The notes beneath the pieces were generated by a model. It was given only the letters and a program-made list of their open reading frames with translations. It ran no database searches and was not told the origin of the DNA. From Chamaelirium japonicum (lineage: Eukaryota; Streptophyta; Magnoliopsida; Liliales; Melanthiaceae): a stretch of 64,000 nt of DNA. The position numbers were made by a program, and so were the translations under genes. Below are positions 53,423 to 64,000 of the stretch, in pieces. Within the stretch, counting starts at the first letter, position 1. Each line of letters starts with the position of its first letter. The stretch spans positions 620,001 to 684,000 of the forward strand of contig CANTAL010000129.1 of the NCBI GenBank assembly GCA_947650365.1, read 5' to 3'.

Positions 53423-53530
53423 GATCATGTGAATGAATTAGAATAGATCGTACGAATAAATTAGAATGAATACATTCGTGCGAATGAATTAGAATGGATT
53501 CTGCGAATGAATTAGAATGGATCGTATGAA

Positions 53531-55485
53531 TGTATCCATTTTAATCCATTCGTACGATCCATTCTAATTCATTCCTACGATCCATTCTAATTCTTTCGCA
53601 CGATCCATTCTAATTCATTCGCACGGTCCATTCCAATTCATTCGCACGATCCATTCTAATTCATTCGTACGATCCATTCTAATCATTCGTATGATCCATT
53701 CTAACTCATTCGCACAAATGTATCCATTCTAATTCGTTCGTACGATCCATTCTAATTCATTCGTACGATCTATTCTAATCCATTCGTACTATCCATTCTA
53801 ATTCATTCTCATGATCCATTCTAATTCATTCGTACGATCCATTCTAATTCATTCATACGATCCATTCTAATTCATTCGCACGATCCATTCAAATTCATTC
53901 GTACGAATGTATCCATTCTAATTCATTCGTTCGATCCATTCTAATTCATTCGTACGAATGTATCCATTCTATTTCATTCGCACAAATGTATCCATTCTAA
54001 TTCATTCGTTCGATCCATTCAAAAATTCATTCTCACAAATGTAACCTTTCTAATTCATTTGTACGATCCATTCTAATTCATTCGTATGATCTATTCTTAT
54101 TCATTCGTACGATCCATTCAAATTCATTCGCATGATTCATTCTAATTCATTCGTACGATCCATTCTAATTCATTCTCACGAATGTAACCTTTCTAATTCA
54201 TTTGTATGATCCATTCAAATTCATTCGCACGATCTATTCTAATTCATTCGCACGATTCATTCTAATTCATTCGCCCGATCCATTCTAATTCCTTCACACG
54301 AATGTATCCATTCTAATTCATTCATACGATCCATTCAAATTCATTCGCACGATCTATTCTAATTCATTCCTATGATTCATTCTAATTCATTCGTATCATC
54401 CATTCTAATTCATTCGCACGAATTTAACCATTCTAATTCATTCATACGATCCATTCTAATTCATTCATCCAATCCATTCTAATTCATTTGTACGATCCAT
54501 TCTAATTCATTCGCACGAATGTATCAATTCTAATTCATTCGTGCGATCCATTCTAATTCATTCGTATGATCAATTCTAATTTATTCGCACGATCCTTTCT
54601 AATTCATTCGTACGATCCATTCTAATTCATTCGCACGAATGTATCCATTCTAATTCATTCGTACGATCCATTCTAATTCATTCGCATGAATGTATCCATT
54701 CTAATTCATTCGCACGAATGTAACTATTCTAATTCATTCGCACGATCCATTCTAATTCATTCATACGATCCATTCTAATCCATTCGTACGATATATTCTA
54801 ATTCATTCACACGAATGTAACCATTCTAATTCATTCGTACGATCCATTCTAATTCATTCGTATGATCCATTCTAATTCATTCGTACGATCCATTCTAATT
54901 CATTTGCATGAATGTATCCATTCTAATTTATTCGTACAATCCAGTCAAATTCATTCGTATGATCCATTCTAATTCATTCGCACGAATATATCCATTCTAA
55001 TTTATTCGTACGATCCATTCTAATTCATTCGTACGATCGATTCTAATTCATTCGCACGATCCATTCTAATTCATTCGTACGATCCATTCTAATTCATTCG
55101 TATGATCCATTCTAATTTATTCGTTCAAATGTATCCATTTTAATTCATTCGTACGATCCATTCTGATTCATTCGTACGATCCATTCTAATTCATTCGTTC
55201 GATCCATTCTAATTCATTTGTACGATCTATTCTAATTCATTCATACAATTGTATCCATTTTAATTCATTCGTACGATCTATTCTAATTTATTCATACGAT
55301 CCATTCTAATTCATTCGCACGATCCATTCTAATTCATTCGTACGATCCATTCTAATTCATTCGCACACAAATGTAACCTTTCTAATTCATTTGTACGATC
55401 CATTCTAATTCATTCGTACGATCCATTCTAATCCATTCGTACGATCCATTCAAATCCATTCGTACGATCCATTCTAATTCATTCG
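53531..55485 (-). repeat. C-form satellite block, 53.5-55.5 kb
   Basis: About 2 kb of minus-oriented monomers with several CCATTCAAATTC monomers and one irregular CCATTCAAAAATTC monomer near 54017. There is a CGCACACAAATG slip near 55363. No foreign sequence is visible. Confidence 0.85.
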
Positions 55486-58384
55486 TAGGAATGAATTAGA
55501 ATGAATACATTCGTGCGAATGAATTAGAATGGATACATACGAATGAATTAGAATGGATCGTACGAACGAATTAGAATGGATCGTATGAACGAATTAGAAT
55601 GGATCGTATGAATGAATTAGAATGGATATATTCGAGCGAATGAATTAGAATGGATCGTACGAATGAATTAGAATGGATCATAGGAATAAATTAGAATGGA
55701 TCGTGCAAATTAATTAGAATGGATATATTCGTGCGAATGAATTAGAATGGATCGTACGAATGAATTAGAATGGATCATACAAATGAATTATAAAGGTTAC
55801 ATTTATGAGAATGAATTAGAATGGATCGTACGAATGGATTAGAATGGATCGTACGAATGGATTAGAATGGATCGTACGAATGGATTTGAATGGATCGTAC
55901 GAATAAATTAGAATGGATACATTCATGCGAATGAATTAGAATGGATTGTATGAATGAATTAGAATGGATAGTACGAATGAATTAGAATGGTTACATTCGT
56001 GCGAATGAATTTGAATAGATTGTACGAATGAATTAGAATGGATACATTCGAGCGAATGAATTAGAATAGATCGTACGAATGAATTAGAATGGATCGTACA
56101 AATGAATTAGAAAGGTTACATTTGTGAGAATGAGTTAGAATGGATTGTATGAATGAATTAGAATGGATTGCATGAATGAATTAGAATGGATCATACGAAT
56201 GAATTGGAATGGATCGTACGAATGAATTAGAATGGATCATACGAACGAATTAGAATGGATCGTGCGATTGAATTACAATGGATCGTACGAATGAATTAGA
56301 ATGGATCATACAAATAAATTAGAAAGGTTACATTCGAAAGAATGAATTAGAATGGATTGTACGAATGAATTAGAATGGATCGTACGAATGAATTAGAATA
56401 GATACATTCGAGCGAATGAATTAGAATGGATCGTACGAATGAATTAGAATGGATACATTCATGTGCACAAAGGTATCCATTCTAATTCATTCGCACAATT
56501 AGAATGGATCATGCGATTGAATTAGAATGGATCGTACGAATGAATTAGAATAGATACATTCGAGCGAATGAATTAGAATGGATCGTACAAATGAATTAGA
56601 ATGGATCGTGCGAATGGATTAGAATGGATCGTACGAATGGATTAGAATGGATCATACAAATGAATTAGAAAGGTTACATTCGTGAGAATGAATTAGAATG
56701 GATCGTACGGTTGAATTAGAATGGATCCACCGAATGAATAAGAATGGTTACATTTGTGCGAATGAATTAGAATGTATCATGTGAATGAATTAGAATGGAT
56801 CGTACGAATGAATTAGAATGGTTACATTCGTGCGAATGAATTAGAATTGATCGTACGAATGAATTAGAATGGATCGTACGAATGAATTAGAATGGATCGT
56901 ACGAATGAATTAGAATGGATACATTCGAGCGAATGAATTAGAATTGATCATATGAATGAATTAGAATGGATCGTACGAATGAATTAGAATGGATCACTCG
57001 AATGGATCCATTCTAATTAGAATGGATCATACGAATGAATTAGAATGGATCGTACAAATGGATTAGAATGGATTGTGGGAATGAATTAGAATGGATCCAT
57101 TCTAATTAGAATGGATCGTACGAATGAATTAGAATGGATTCATTCGTACGATCCATTCAAATTCATTCGCATGATCCATTCTAATTCATTCGCACGAATG
57201 TATCCATTCTAATTCATTTGCACGATCCATTCTAATTCATTCCTGTGATCCATTCTAATTCATTCGTACGATCCATTCTAATTACAATGGATCTATTCGA
57301 GCGATCCATTCTAATTCATTCGTATGATCCAATCTAATTCATTCGTATGATAAATTCTAATTCATTCGCACGATCGATTCTAATTCATTCGTACGATCCA
57401 TTCTAATCCATTCGTACGATCCATTCTAAACCATTTGTACGATCCATTCTAATTCATTTGCACGAATGTAACCATTCTAATTCATTCATACGATCCATTC
57501 TAATTCATTCCTACCATCCATTCTAATTCATTCGTATGATCAATTCTAATTCATTCACACAATCCATTCTAATTCATTCGTACGATCCATTCTAATTCAT
57601 TCGCACGAATGTAACCATTCTAATTCATTCGTACGGTCGATTCTAATTCATTCGCATGATTCATTCTAATTCATTCGCACAAATGTAACCATTCTAATTC
57701 ATTCGGTGGATCCATTCAAATTAATTCGTACGATCCATTCTAATTCATTCTCACAAATGTAGCCTTTCTAATTCATTTGTATGATCCATTCTAATTCATT
57801 CGTACGATCCATTCTAATCCATTCGTACGATCCATTCTAATCCATTCGTACGATCCATTCTAATCCATTCGCACGATCCATTCTTATTCATTCGTACGAT
57901 CCATTCTAATTCATTCGCTCGAATGTATCCATTCTAATTCATTCGCTCGAATGTATCCATTCTAATTCATTCGTACGATCCATTTTAATTCATTCGTACG
58001 ATCCATTCTAATCCATTCGCACGATCCATTCTAATTCATTCGTACGATCCATTCTAATTCATTCGCACGAATGTATCCATTCTAATGCATTCGTACGATC
58101 CATTCTAATTCATTCGCACGATCCATTCATTCATTCGCATGATCCATTCTAATTCATTCACACGATCCATTCTAATTCATTCGCTCGAATTTATCCATTC
58201 TAATTCATTCGCATGAATGTATCCATTCTAATTCATTCGTACGATCCATTCTATTTCATTCGTACGATCCATTCTAATTCATTCGCACGAATGTAACCAT
58301 TCTAATTCATTTGTACGATCCATTCTAATTCATTCCTATGATCCATTCTAATTCATTCCTACGATCTATTCTAATTCATTCGTA

Positions 58385-58389
58385 CGGTC
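58385..58389 (+). repeat. Target-site duplication CGGTC, left copy
   Basis: CGGTC precedes TGTTGGGGG. It derives from a satellite spacer variant CGTACGGTC; the same five bases follow the element at 59479-59483. Confidence 0.93.
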
Positions 58390-58577
58390 TGTTGGGGGTA
58401 TTTAAAATCCGTCCAGGAGTTGGGGCCCTCATCCGAATTAGCTCGCCAACAGCGCGCCCCTTGCTCCCCGCGCTCGACACCAGTTCCCTTTTGCCTACGG
58501 ATCTCATAGACCCTAAGATTCCAGGGGAGGGGGAACTCGCCCAGGAGTTCGCCCCCTCCTCGTGCTCGCCGAGTCAT

Positions 58578-58707
58578 CTTGACAGGGAGCGGGATCCACA
58601 TTGGGCAGAAGGGACCTCAGGCTAAGAGCTCGCCCAGAGCTCGCCTAAGCTTGCCAAATCGCCTTGACAGGGAGCGAGATCCACATTGGGCTGAAGGGAC
58701 TTTAGGT
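58578..58707 (+). repeat. 85-bp-spaced direct duplication in solo LTR
   Basis: CTTGACAGGGAGCGGGATCC...ACATTGGGC(A/T)GAAGGGAC occurs at 58578 and 58663 (about 45 bp each, 85 bp apart). It has no counterpart in the paired LTRs. Confidence 0.85.
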
Positions 58708-58712
58708 CGCCC

Positions 58713-58855
58713 AAGCTCACCCAGGAGCTCGCCCAACCTCGCTTAGGAGCTCGTCCAAGCTCGCGTGGGAGCTCGCCTAAGCTCGCGCAGGAGCTCGCCC
58801 AAGCTCGCCCAGGAGCCCGCTTAAGCTCGCGCAAGAGCTCACCCAAGCTCGCCAG
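58713..58855 (+). repeat. 22-bp minisatellite in solo LTR, six units
   Basis: Units of the form AAGCTCGCNC + AGGAGCTCGCCC start exactly every 22 bp at 58713, 58735, 58757, 58779, 58801 and 58823, with a partial seventh at 58845. It is related to the GAGCTCGCC repeats of the paired LTRs but independently expanded. Confidence 0.93.
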
Positions 58856-59080
58856 ACCCCCCTGCTTATCGAAGAGGTCGCTCCTGTGAGGTCCGACTCT
58901 TGATAGATATGAAGGGGAAGGTAGAGCAATGGAAGGCGAGTTCGCCCTGGCTTCCCGCCTGGGGTCGCCCACAATAGAGCGACATGAAGGGTTGCCAGGT
59001 GTCGAAATCCCACTGAAGCTACGTGGGCGATTGTAGTCCATGGAAGCCCACCAGAGTCAGTTTTGAGACCTCCCAGACTT

Positions 59081-59093
59081 GAATATTCTAGAA
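59081..59093 (+). promoter_or_regulatory. Heat-shock-element-like array (three units), solo LTR
   Basis: GAATATTCTAGAA gives three perfect alternating units; the fourth position reads GCC instead of TTC. It is at the same place relative to the TATA box as in the paired LTRs. The first inter-unit base differs (TA for CA) while all consensus bases of the three units are kept. Confidence 0.5.
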
Positions 59094-59277
59094 GAGCCAC
59101 CTGGCAGCAGCCAGAAAGATGCTCTCCCCCACTCAAACCGCCTGGCAGGCTCGACGACAAAGAATGTCAGGGGCGCAAGTTCCAAGGATCGTCAGACCCA
59201 CGCGAGCCAGAACGTGGGGGTCTAGAAGGCTCTGGAAAGAATCTCCACGCGTCGAGTCGCGGTAGGTCGCCAATGTC

Positions 59278-59284
59278 TATAAAT
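59278..59284 (+). promoter_or_regulatory. TATA box (TATAAAT), solo LTR
   Basis: TATAAAT in the context GTCTATAAATGC, conserved with the paired LTRs. It could drive transcription into downstream satellite if not silenced (inference). Confidence 0.68.
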
Positions 59285-59372
59285 GCTCACCCCCAGGCTC
59301 CAGAGTACAGGTTGCAAAACCTTTTCCCTTCCACTTTCGTCTACTACAGATCGTCGTTGTGCGCCTGAGACT

Positions 59373-59390
59373 GACTTGAGCGTCGGAGGG
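59373..59390 (+). promoter_or_regulatory. Conserved R/U5 block, solo LTR
   Basis: GACTTGAGCGTCGGAGGG is unchanged compared with the paired LTRs despite divergence elsewhere, which suggests constraint on this block when the family was active. Confidence 0.55.
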
Positions 59391-59478
59391 TCTGCGCTCC
59401 TAAAGGAGCCAGCCGTTCTTACGCTTTTTCTTTGTCTTGCAGGTAGCCCGCACGGACCAGCGAAAAATCCCCTAAACA

Positions 59479-59483
59479 CGGTC
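59479..59483 (+). repeat. Target-site duplication CGGTC, right copy
   Basis: Matches the left copy; C-form satellite (CATTCTAATGC) continues directly after. Confidence 0.93.
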
Positions 59484-62400
59484 CATTCTAATGCATTCGT
59501 ACGATTCATTCTAATTCATTCGTACGATCCATTCTAATTCATTCGTACGATCCATTCTAATTCATTCCTACGATCCATTCTAATTCATTCGCACGAATGT
59601 AACCATTCTAATTCATTCGTACGATCCATTCTAATTCATTCGTACGATCCATTCTAATCCATTCGTATGATCCATTATAATTCATTCGCACAAATGTAAC
59701 CATTCTAATTCATTCGTACGATCCATTCTAATTCATTCCTACGATCCATTCAAATTCATTTGTACGATTCATTCTAATTCATTCGTATGAGCTATTCTAA
59801 TTCATTCGTACGATCCATTCTAATTCATTCGTACGATCCATTGTAATTCATTCATACGAATGAATTAGAATGGATCATGCGAATGAATTAGAATGGATAC
59901 ATTCGTGAGAATGAATTAGAATGGATCGTACGAATGAATTAGAATGGATCATGCGAATGAATGAATGGATCGTGCAAATGAATTAGAATGGATCATACGA
60001 ATACATTAGAATGGATACATTCGTGCTAATGAATTAGAATGGATCGTACGAATGATTTAGAATGGATCGTACGAATGAATTAGAATGGATCGTACAAATG
60101 AATTAGAAAGGTTATATTTGTGAGAATGAATTAGAATGGATCGTACGAATGAATTAGAATGGATCGTACGAATGGATTAGAATGGATCGTATGAATGAAT
60201 TAGAATGGATCATACGAATGGATTAGAATGGATCGTACGAATGAATTAGAATGGATTAGAATGGATCGTACGAATGGATTAGAATGGATCGTACGAATGA
60301 ATTAGAATGGATCGTACGAATGGATTAGAATGGATCGTACGAATGAATTAGAATGGATCGTACAAATGAACTAGAAAGGTTACATTTGTGAGAATGAATT
60401 AGAATGGATCGTACTGATGGATTAGAATGGATCGTACGAATGAATAAGAATGGATCGTATGAATGAATTAGAATGGTTACATTCGTGCGAATGAATTAGA
60501 GTGGATCGTACGAATAAAATAGAATGGATCGTACGAATGAATTAAAATGGATCGTACAAATGAATTAGAAAGGTTACATTTGTGCGAATGAATTTGAATG
60601 GATCGTACGAATGGATTAGAATGGATCGTACGAACAAATTAGAATGGATCGTATGAACGAATTAGAATGGATCGTGCGAATGAATTTGAATGGATCGTGC
60701 GAATGAATTAGAATGGATCGAACGAATGAATTAGAATAGATCGTATGAATGAATTAGAATGGATCGTACGAATTAATTAGAATGGATCATGCGAATGAAT
60801 TAGAATAGATCGTGCGAATGAATTAGAATGGATCGTACGAATGAATTAGAATGGATCGTGCGATTGAATTAGAATGGATTATGCGAATGAATTAGAATAG
60901 ATCTTGCGAATGAATTAGAATGGATTGTACGAATGAATTAGAATGGATCGTACGAATGGATTTGAATGGATCGTACGAATGGATTAGAATGGATCGTACA
61001 AATGAATTAGAATGGATCCTATGAATGAATTAGAATGGATACATTTGTGCGAATGAGTTAGAATGGAGCATACAAATGAATTAGAATGGATCGTACGAAT
61101 GAATTAGAATGGATCATACGAATGAATTAGAATGGATCGTGCGAATGAATTAGAATGGATTGTACGAATGTCTAATTCATTCGTACAATGCATCCTAATC
61201 CATTCGTACGATCCATTCTAATTCATTCGCACGATCCATTCTAATTCATTCGCACGATCTATACTATTTAATTCGCATGATCCATTCTAATTCATTAGTA
61301 CAATCGATTCAAATTCATTCGTACGATCCATTCTAATTCATTCGTATGATTCATTCTAATCCATTCGTACGATCCATTCTAATCCATTTGTACGATCCAT
61401 TCTAATTCATTCGCACGAATGTAACCTTTCTAATTCATTTGTACGATCCATTCTAATTCATTCGTACGATCCATTCATTCGTACGATCCATTCTAATTCA
61501 TTCGCACGAATGTAACCATTCTAATTTATTTGTACGATCCATTCTAATCAACTCTTACGATCCATTCTAATTCATTCGTACGATCCATTCTAATTCATTC
61601 TCACAAATGTAACCTTTCTAATTCATTTGTACGATCCATTCTAATTCATTCGTACTATCCATTCTAATCCATTCGTATGATCCATTCTAATCCATTCGTA
61701 CGATCCATTCTAATTCATTCGCACGAATGTAACCATTCTAATTCAGTCGTACAATCCATTTTAATTCATTCGCATGAATGTATCCATTCTAATTCATTTG
61801 CACGATCCATTCTAATTCATTCCAATGATCCATTCTAATTCATTCGCACGAATGTATCCATTCTAATTCATTCGTACGATCCATTCTAATTCGTTCATAC
61901 GATCCATTCTAATTCATTCGCATGAATATATCTATTCTAATTCATTCGTATGATCCATTCTAATTCATTCGTACGATCCATTCTAATTCATTCGCATGAT
62001 CCATTCAATTCATTTGTACGAATGTTTCCATTCTAATTCATTTACACGAACCATTCTAATGGATCGTACGAACGAATTAGAATGGATCGTATGAATGAAT
62101 TAGAATGGATCGTATGAATGGATTAGAATGGATCGTACGAATGGATCATGCGAATGAATTAGAATGGATCGTACGAATGAATTAGAATGGATCGTACGAA
62201 TGAATTAGAATGGATACATTTGTACTAATAAATTAGAATGTATTGTACGAATGAATTAGAATGGATACATTCTTGCGAATAAATTAGAATGGATCGTATA
62301 TTCGTGCAAATAAATTAGAATGGATCATACGAATGAATTAGAATGGATCATGGGAATGAATTAGAATGAATCGTACGAATGCATTAGAATGGATCGTACG

Positions 62401-64000
62401 AATGAATTAGAATGGATCGTACAAATGAATTAGAATGGATCGTGCGAATGAATTAGAATGGATCGTACGAACGAATTAGAATGGATCGTACGAATTAATT
62501 AGAATGTATACATTCGTGCGAATGAATTAGAATGGATTGTATGAATGAATTAGAATGGATCGTACGAATGAATTAGAATGGTTTCATTCGTGCGAATGAA
62601 TTAGAATGGATCGTACGAATGGATTAGAATGGATCGTACGAATGGATTAAAATGGATCATATGAATGAATTAGAATGGATCGTACAAATGAATTAGAAAG
62701 GTTACATTTGTCAGAATGAATTAGAATGGATCGTACGAATGGATTAGAATGGATCGTACGAATGGATTAGAATGGATCGTACGAATGGATTAGAATGGAT
62801 CGTGCAAATGAATTAGAATGGATACATTCATTCAAATGAATTAGAATGGATCATAGGAATGAATTAGAATGGATCGTATGAATGGATCAGAATGGTTACA
62901 TTCGTGCGAATGAATTAAAATGGATCGTACGAATGGATTAGAATGGATCGTACGAATGAATTAGAATGGATCATGCGAATGAATTTGAATGGATCGTACG
63001 AATGAATTAGAATAGATCGTACAAATGAATTAGAAAGGTTACATTTGTCAGAATGAATTATAATGGATCGTATGAATGAATTAGAATGGATCATGCGAAT
63101 GAATTTGAATTGATCGTACGAATGAATAAGAATGGATCGTACGAATGAATTAGAATGGATCGTACGAATGTATCCATTTTAATTTATTCTAATTCATTCA
63201 TACGATCCATTCTAATTCATTCGCATGAATGTATTTATCCATTCTAGTTCATTCGCACGAATGTATCCATTCTAATTCCTTCGTACGATCCATTGTAATT
63301 AATTAGTACGATTCATTCTAATTCATTCGTACGATCCATTCTAAGTCATTCTCACAAATGTAACCTTTCTAATTAATTTGTACGATCCATTCTAATTCAT
63401 TCGTACGATCCATTCTAATCCATTTGTACGATCCATTCTACTTCATTCGCACGAATGTAACCATTCTAATTCATTCGTACGATCCATTCTAATTTCGTGC
63501 GAATGAATTAGAATGGATCGTACGAATGAATTAGAATGGATCGTGCGAATGAATTTGAATGGATCGTACGAATGAATTAGAATGGATTGAACGAATGAAT
63601 TAGAATCGATACATTCGAGCGAATGAATTAGAATAGATCGTAGGAATGAATTAGAATGGATCATACGAATGAATTAGAATGGATCGAGCAAATGAATTAG
63701 AATGGATTGTACGAATGAATTAGAATGGATCGTACGAACGAATTAGAATGGATCGTACGGATTGTATGAATGAATTACAATGGATCGTAAGAATGAATTA
63801 GAATGGATCGTACGAATGATTTAGAATAGCTCATACGAATGAATTAGAATGAATCATACGAATGAATTAGAATGGTTACATTCGTGCGAATGAATTAGAA
63901 TAGATCGTACGAATGAATTAGAATGGATCGTACGAATAAATTAGAATGGATCATGCGAATGAATTAGAATGATCGTACGAATGAATTAGAATGGATCCAC
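59484..64000. repeat. 23/28-bp satellite array, segment 3
   Basis: The same satellite resumes after the solo LTR and runs off the right window edge. Blocks: C 59479-59855; G -61170; C -62059; G -63167; C -63494; G -64000. The window ends inside the rare GGATCCAC spacer variant seen elsewhere in the array. No genes or unrelated insertions are visible. Confidence 0.97.
59856..61170 (+). repeat. G-form satellite block downstream of the solo LTR
   Basis: Plus-oriented monomers with a homogeneous run of GTACGAATGGATTAG units around 60.15-60.36 kb (several consecutive near-consensus copies), suggesting recent local amplification. It includes one shortened monomer, GAATTAGAATGGATTAG, near 60247. 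Confidence 0.85.

Larger units (their letters stand above)
45555..58384. repeat. 23/28-bp satellite array, segment 2
   Basis: Continuation of the same satellite after the paired-LTR insertion; the first five bases are the duplicated target site. Orientation blocks (G = core on +): G 45555-46177; C -46248; G -46281; C -46575; G -47899; C -49055; G -49470 (C islet 49365-49390); C -50238; G -50366; C -51035; G -51540; C -52327; G -52511; C -52632; G -52999; C -53120; G -53530; C -55485; G -56466; C -56497; G -57138 (two 12-bp C islets near 57007 and 57095); C -58384. Blocks here are shorter on average than in the 13.7-20.3 kb run, especially around 49-53.5 kb. Boundaries are good to about 10 bp. 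Confidence 0.97.
58390..59478 (+). mobile_element. Solo LTR of the same retrotransposon family (1089 bp)
   Basis: It starts TGTTGGGGGTAT and ends AATCCCCTAAACA, flanked by a perfect CGGTC duplication, so this is one complete LTR rather than a fragment. The 3' 450 bp closely resembles the paired LTRs (CATTGAAGCTACGTG-type region, GAGACCTCCCAGACTTG, TATAAATGC, GACTTGAGCGTCGGAGGG, CACGGACCAGCGAAAAATCC). The 5' half is strongly diverged and has different tandem repeats, so it is a separate subfamily. Solo LTRs normally arise by recombination between the two LTRs of a full element. Confidence 0.92.

Noticed and set aside
58338..59537. Open frames of 76-139 codons in and around the solo LTR
   Set aside because: They span LTR control sequence or minisatellite, several overlap on opposite strands, some start in satellite, and none shows a recognisable domain.
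1..64000. CRISPR-like periodic repeats of 23-28 bp
   Set aside because: There are no unique spacers between repeats; the whole period is repeated sequence and the array spans tens of kilobases. The LTR insertions indicate a eukaryote.
1..64000. Human-type satellite II/III
   Set aside because: GAATG/CATTC motifs recall them, but the fixed 23/28-bp monomer with CGTACG is different and the inserted LTRs do not look like vertebrate ones.
1..64000. tRNA, rRNA, telomeric repeat or origin signals
   Set aside because: No cloverleaf-like segment, no rRNA-like conserved block and no TTTAGGG/TTAGGG runs were seen; GATC and GTAC motifs are simply part of each monomer.

Overview
The window is almost entirely satellite DNA from a eukaryotic nuclear genome, interrupted by two insertions of one LTR-retrotransposon family. 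LTR architecture (5-bp target-site duplications, TG...CA ends, TATA box, and a U5 block resembling those of plant Ty3/gypsy elements) points to a plant. The species cannot be told from the sequence. I found no credible protein-coding gene, tRNA, rRNA or CRISPR array.

Satellite (1-42833, 45555-58384, 59479-64000; about 60 kb and, by estimate, some 2,500 monomers). The commonest monomer is 23 bp: a 16-bp core GAATGAATTAGAATGG plus a 7-bp spacer ATCGTAC. A second class is 28 bp: the same core plus a 12-bp spacer such as ATACATTCGTGC. The array is not uniformly head-to-tail. It is a mosaic of about 80 blocks whose orientation alternates ('G-form' = core read on +; 'C-form' = core read on -), from about 30 bp to 6.6 kb long. 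Many switch points lie on the self-complementary hexamer CGTACG found in each 23-mer. Layered on this are higher-order structures: a 120-bp unit (4x23+28), tandem duplications of 486 bp, 1.08 kb and about 1.97 kb, palindromes with arms of 0.2-0.6 kb, and modules shared across up to 44 kb.

Insertion 1 (42834-45554, TSD AATTA) is two directly abutting LTRs (1386 and 1335 bp) with no internal domain. They differ by two whole minisatellite units and about 22 substitutions counted by eye. Insertion 2 (58390-59478, TSD CGGTC) is a solo LTR of a diverged subfamily. Each LTR carries its own GC-rich 22-24-bp minisatellites, larger tandem duplications, a TATAAAT box and, upstream of it, a heat-shock-element-like array that is perfect over four units in the paired LTRs and three in the solo LTR.

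How it fits together: the sequence suggests a heterochromatic array that grows by local duplication and strand-switching copying, has received retrotransposons, and has lost their internal regions. Recurrent satellite variants are mostly CpG transition products, which fits long-term cytosine methylation. Block boundaries were read by eye and are good to about 10 bp; chromosomal location (centromeric, subtelomeric, interstitial) cannot be inferred.
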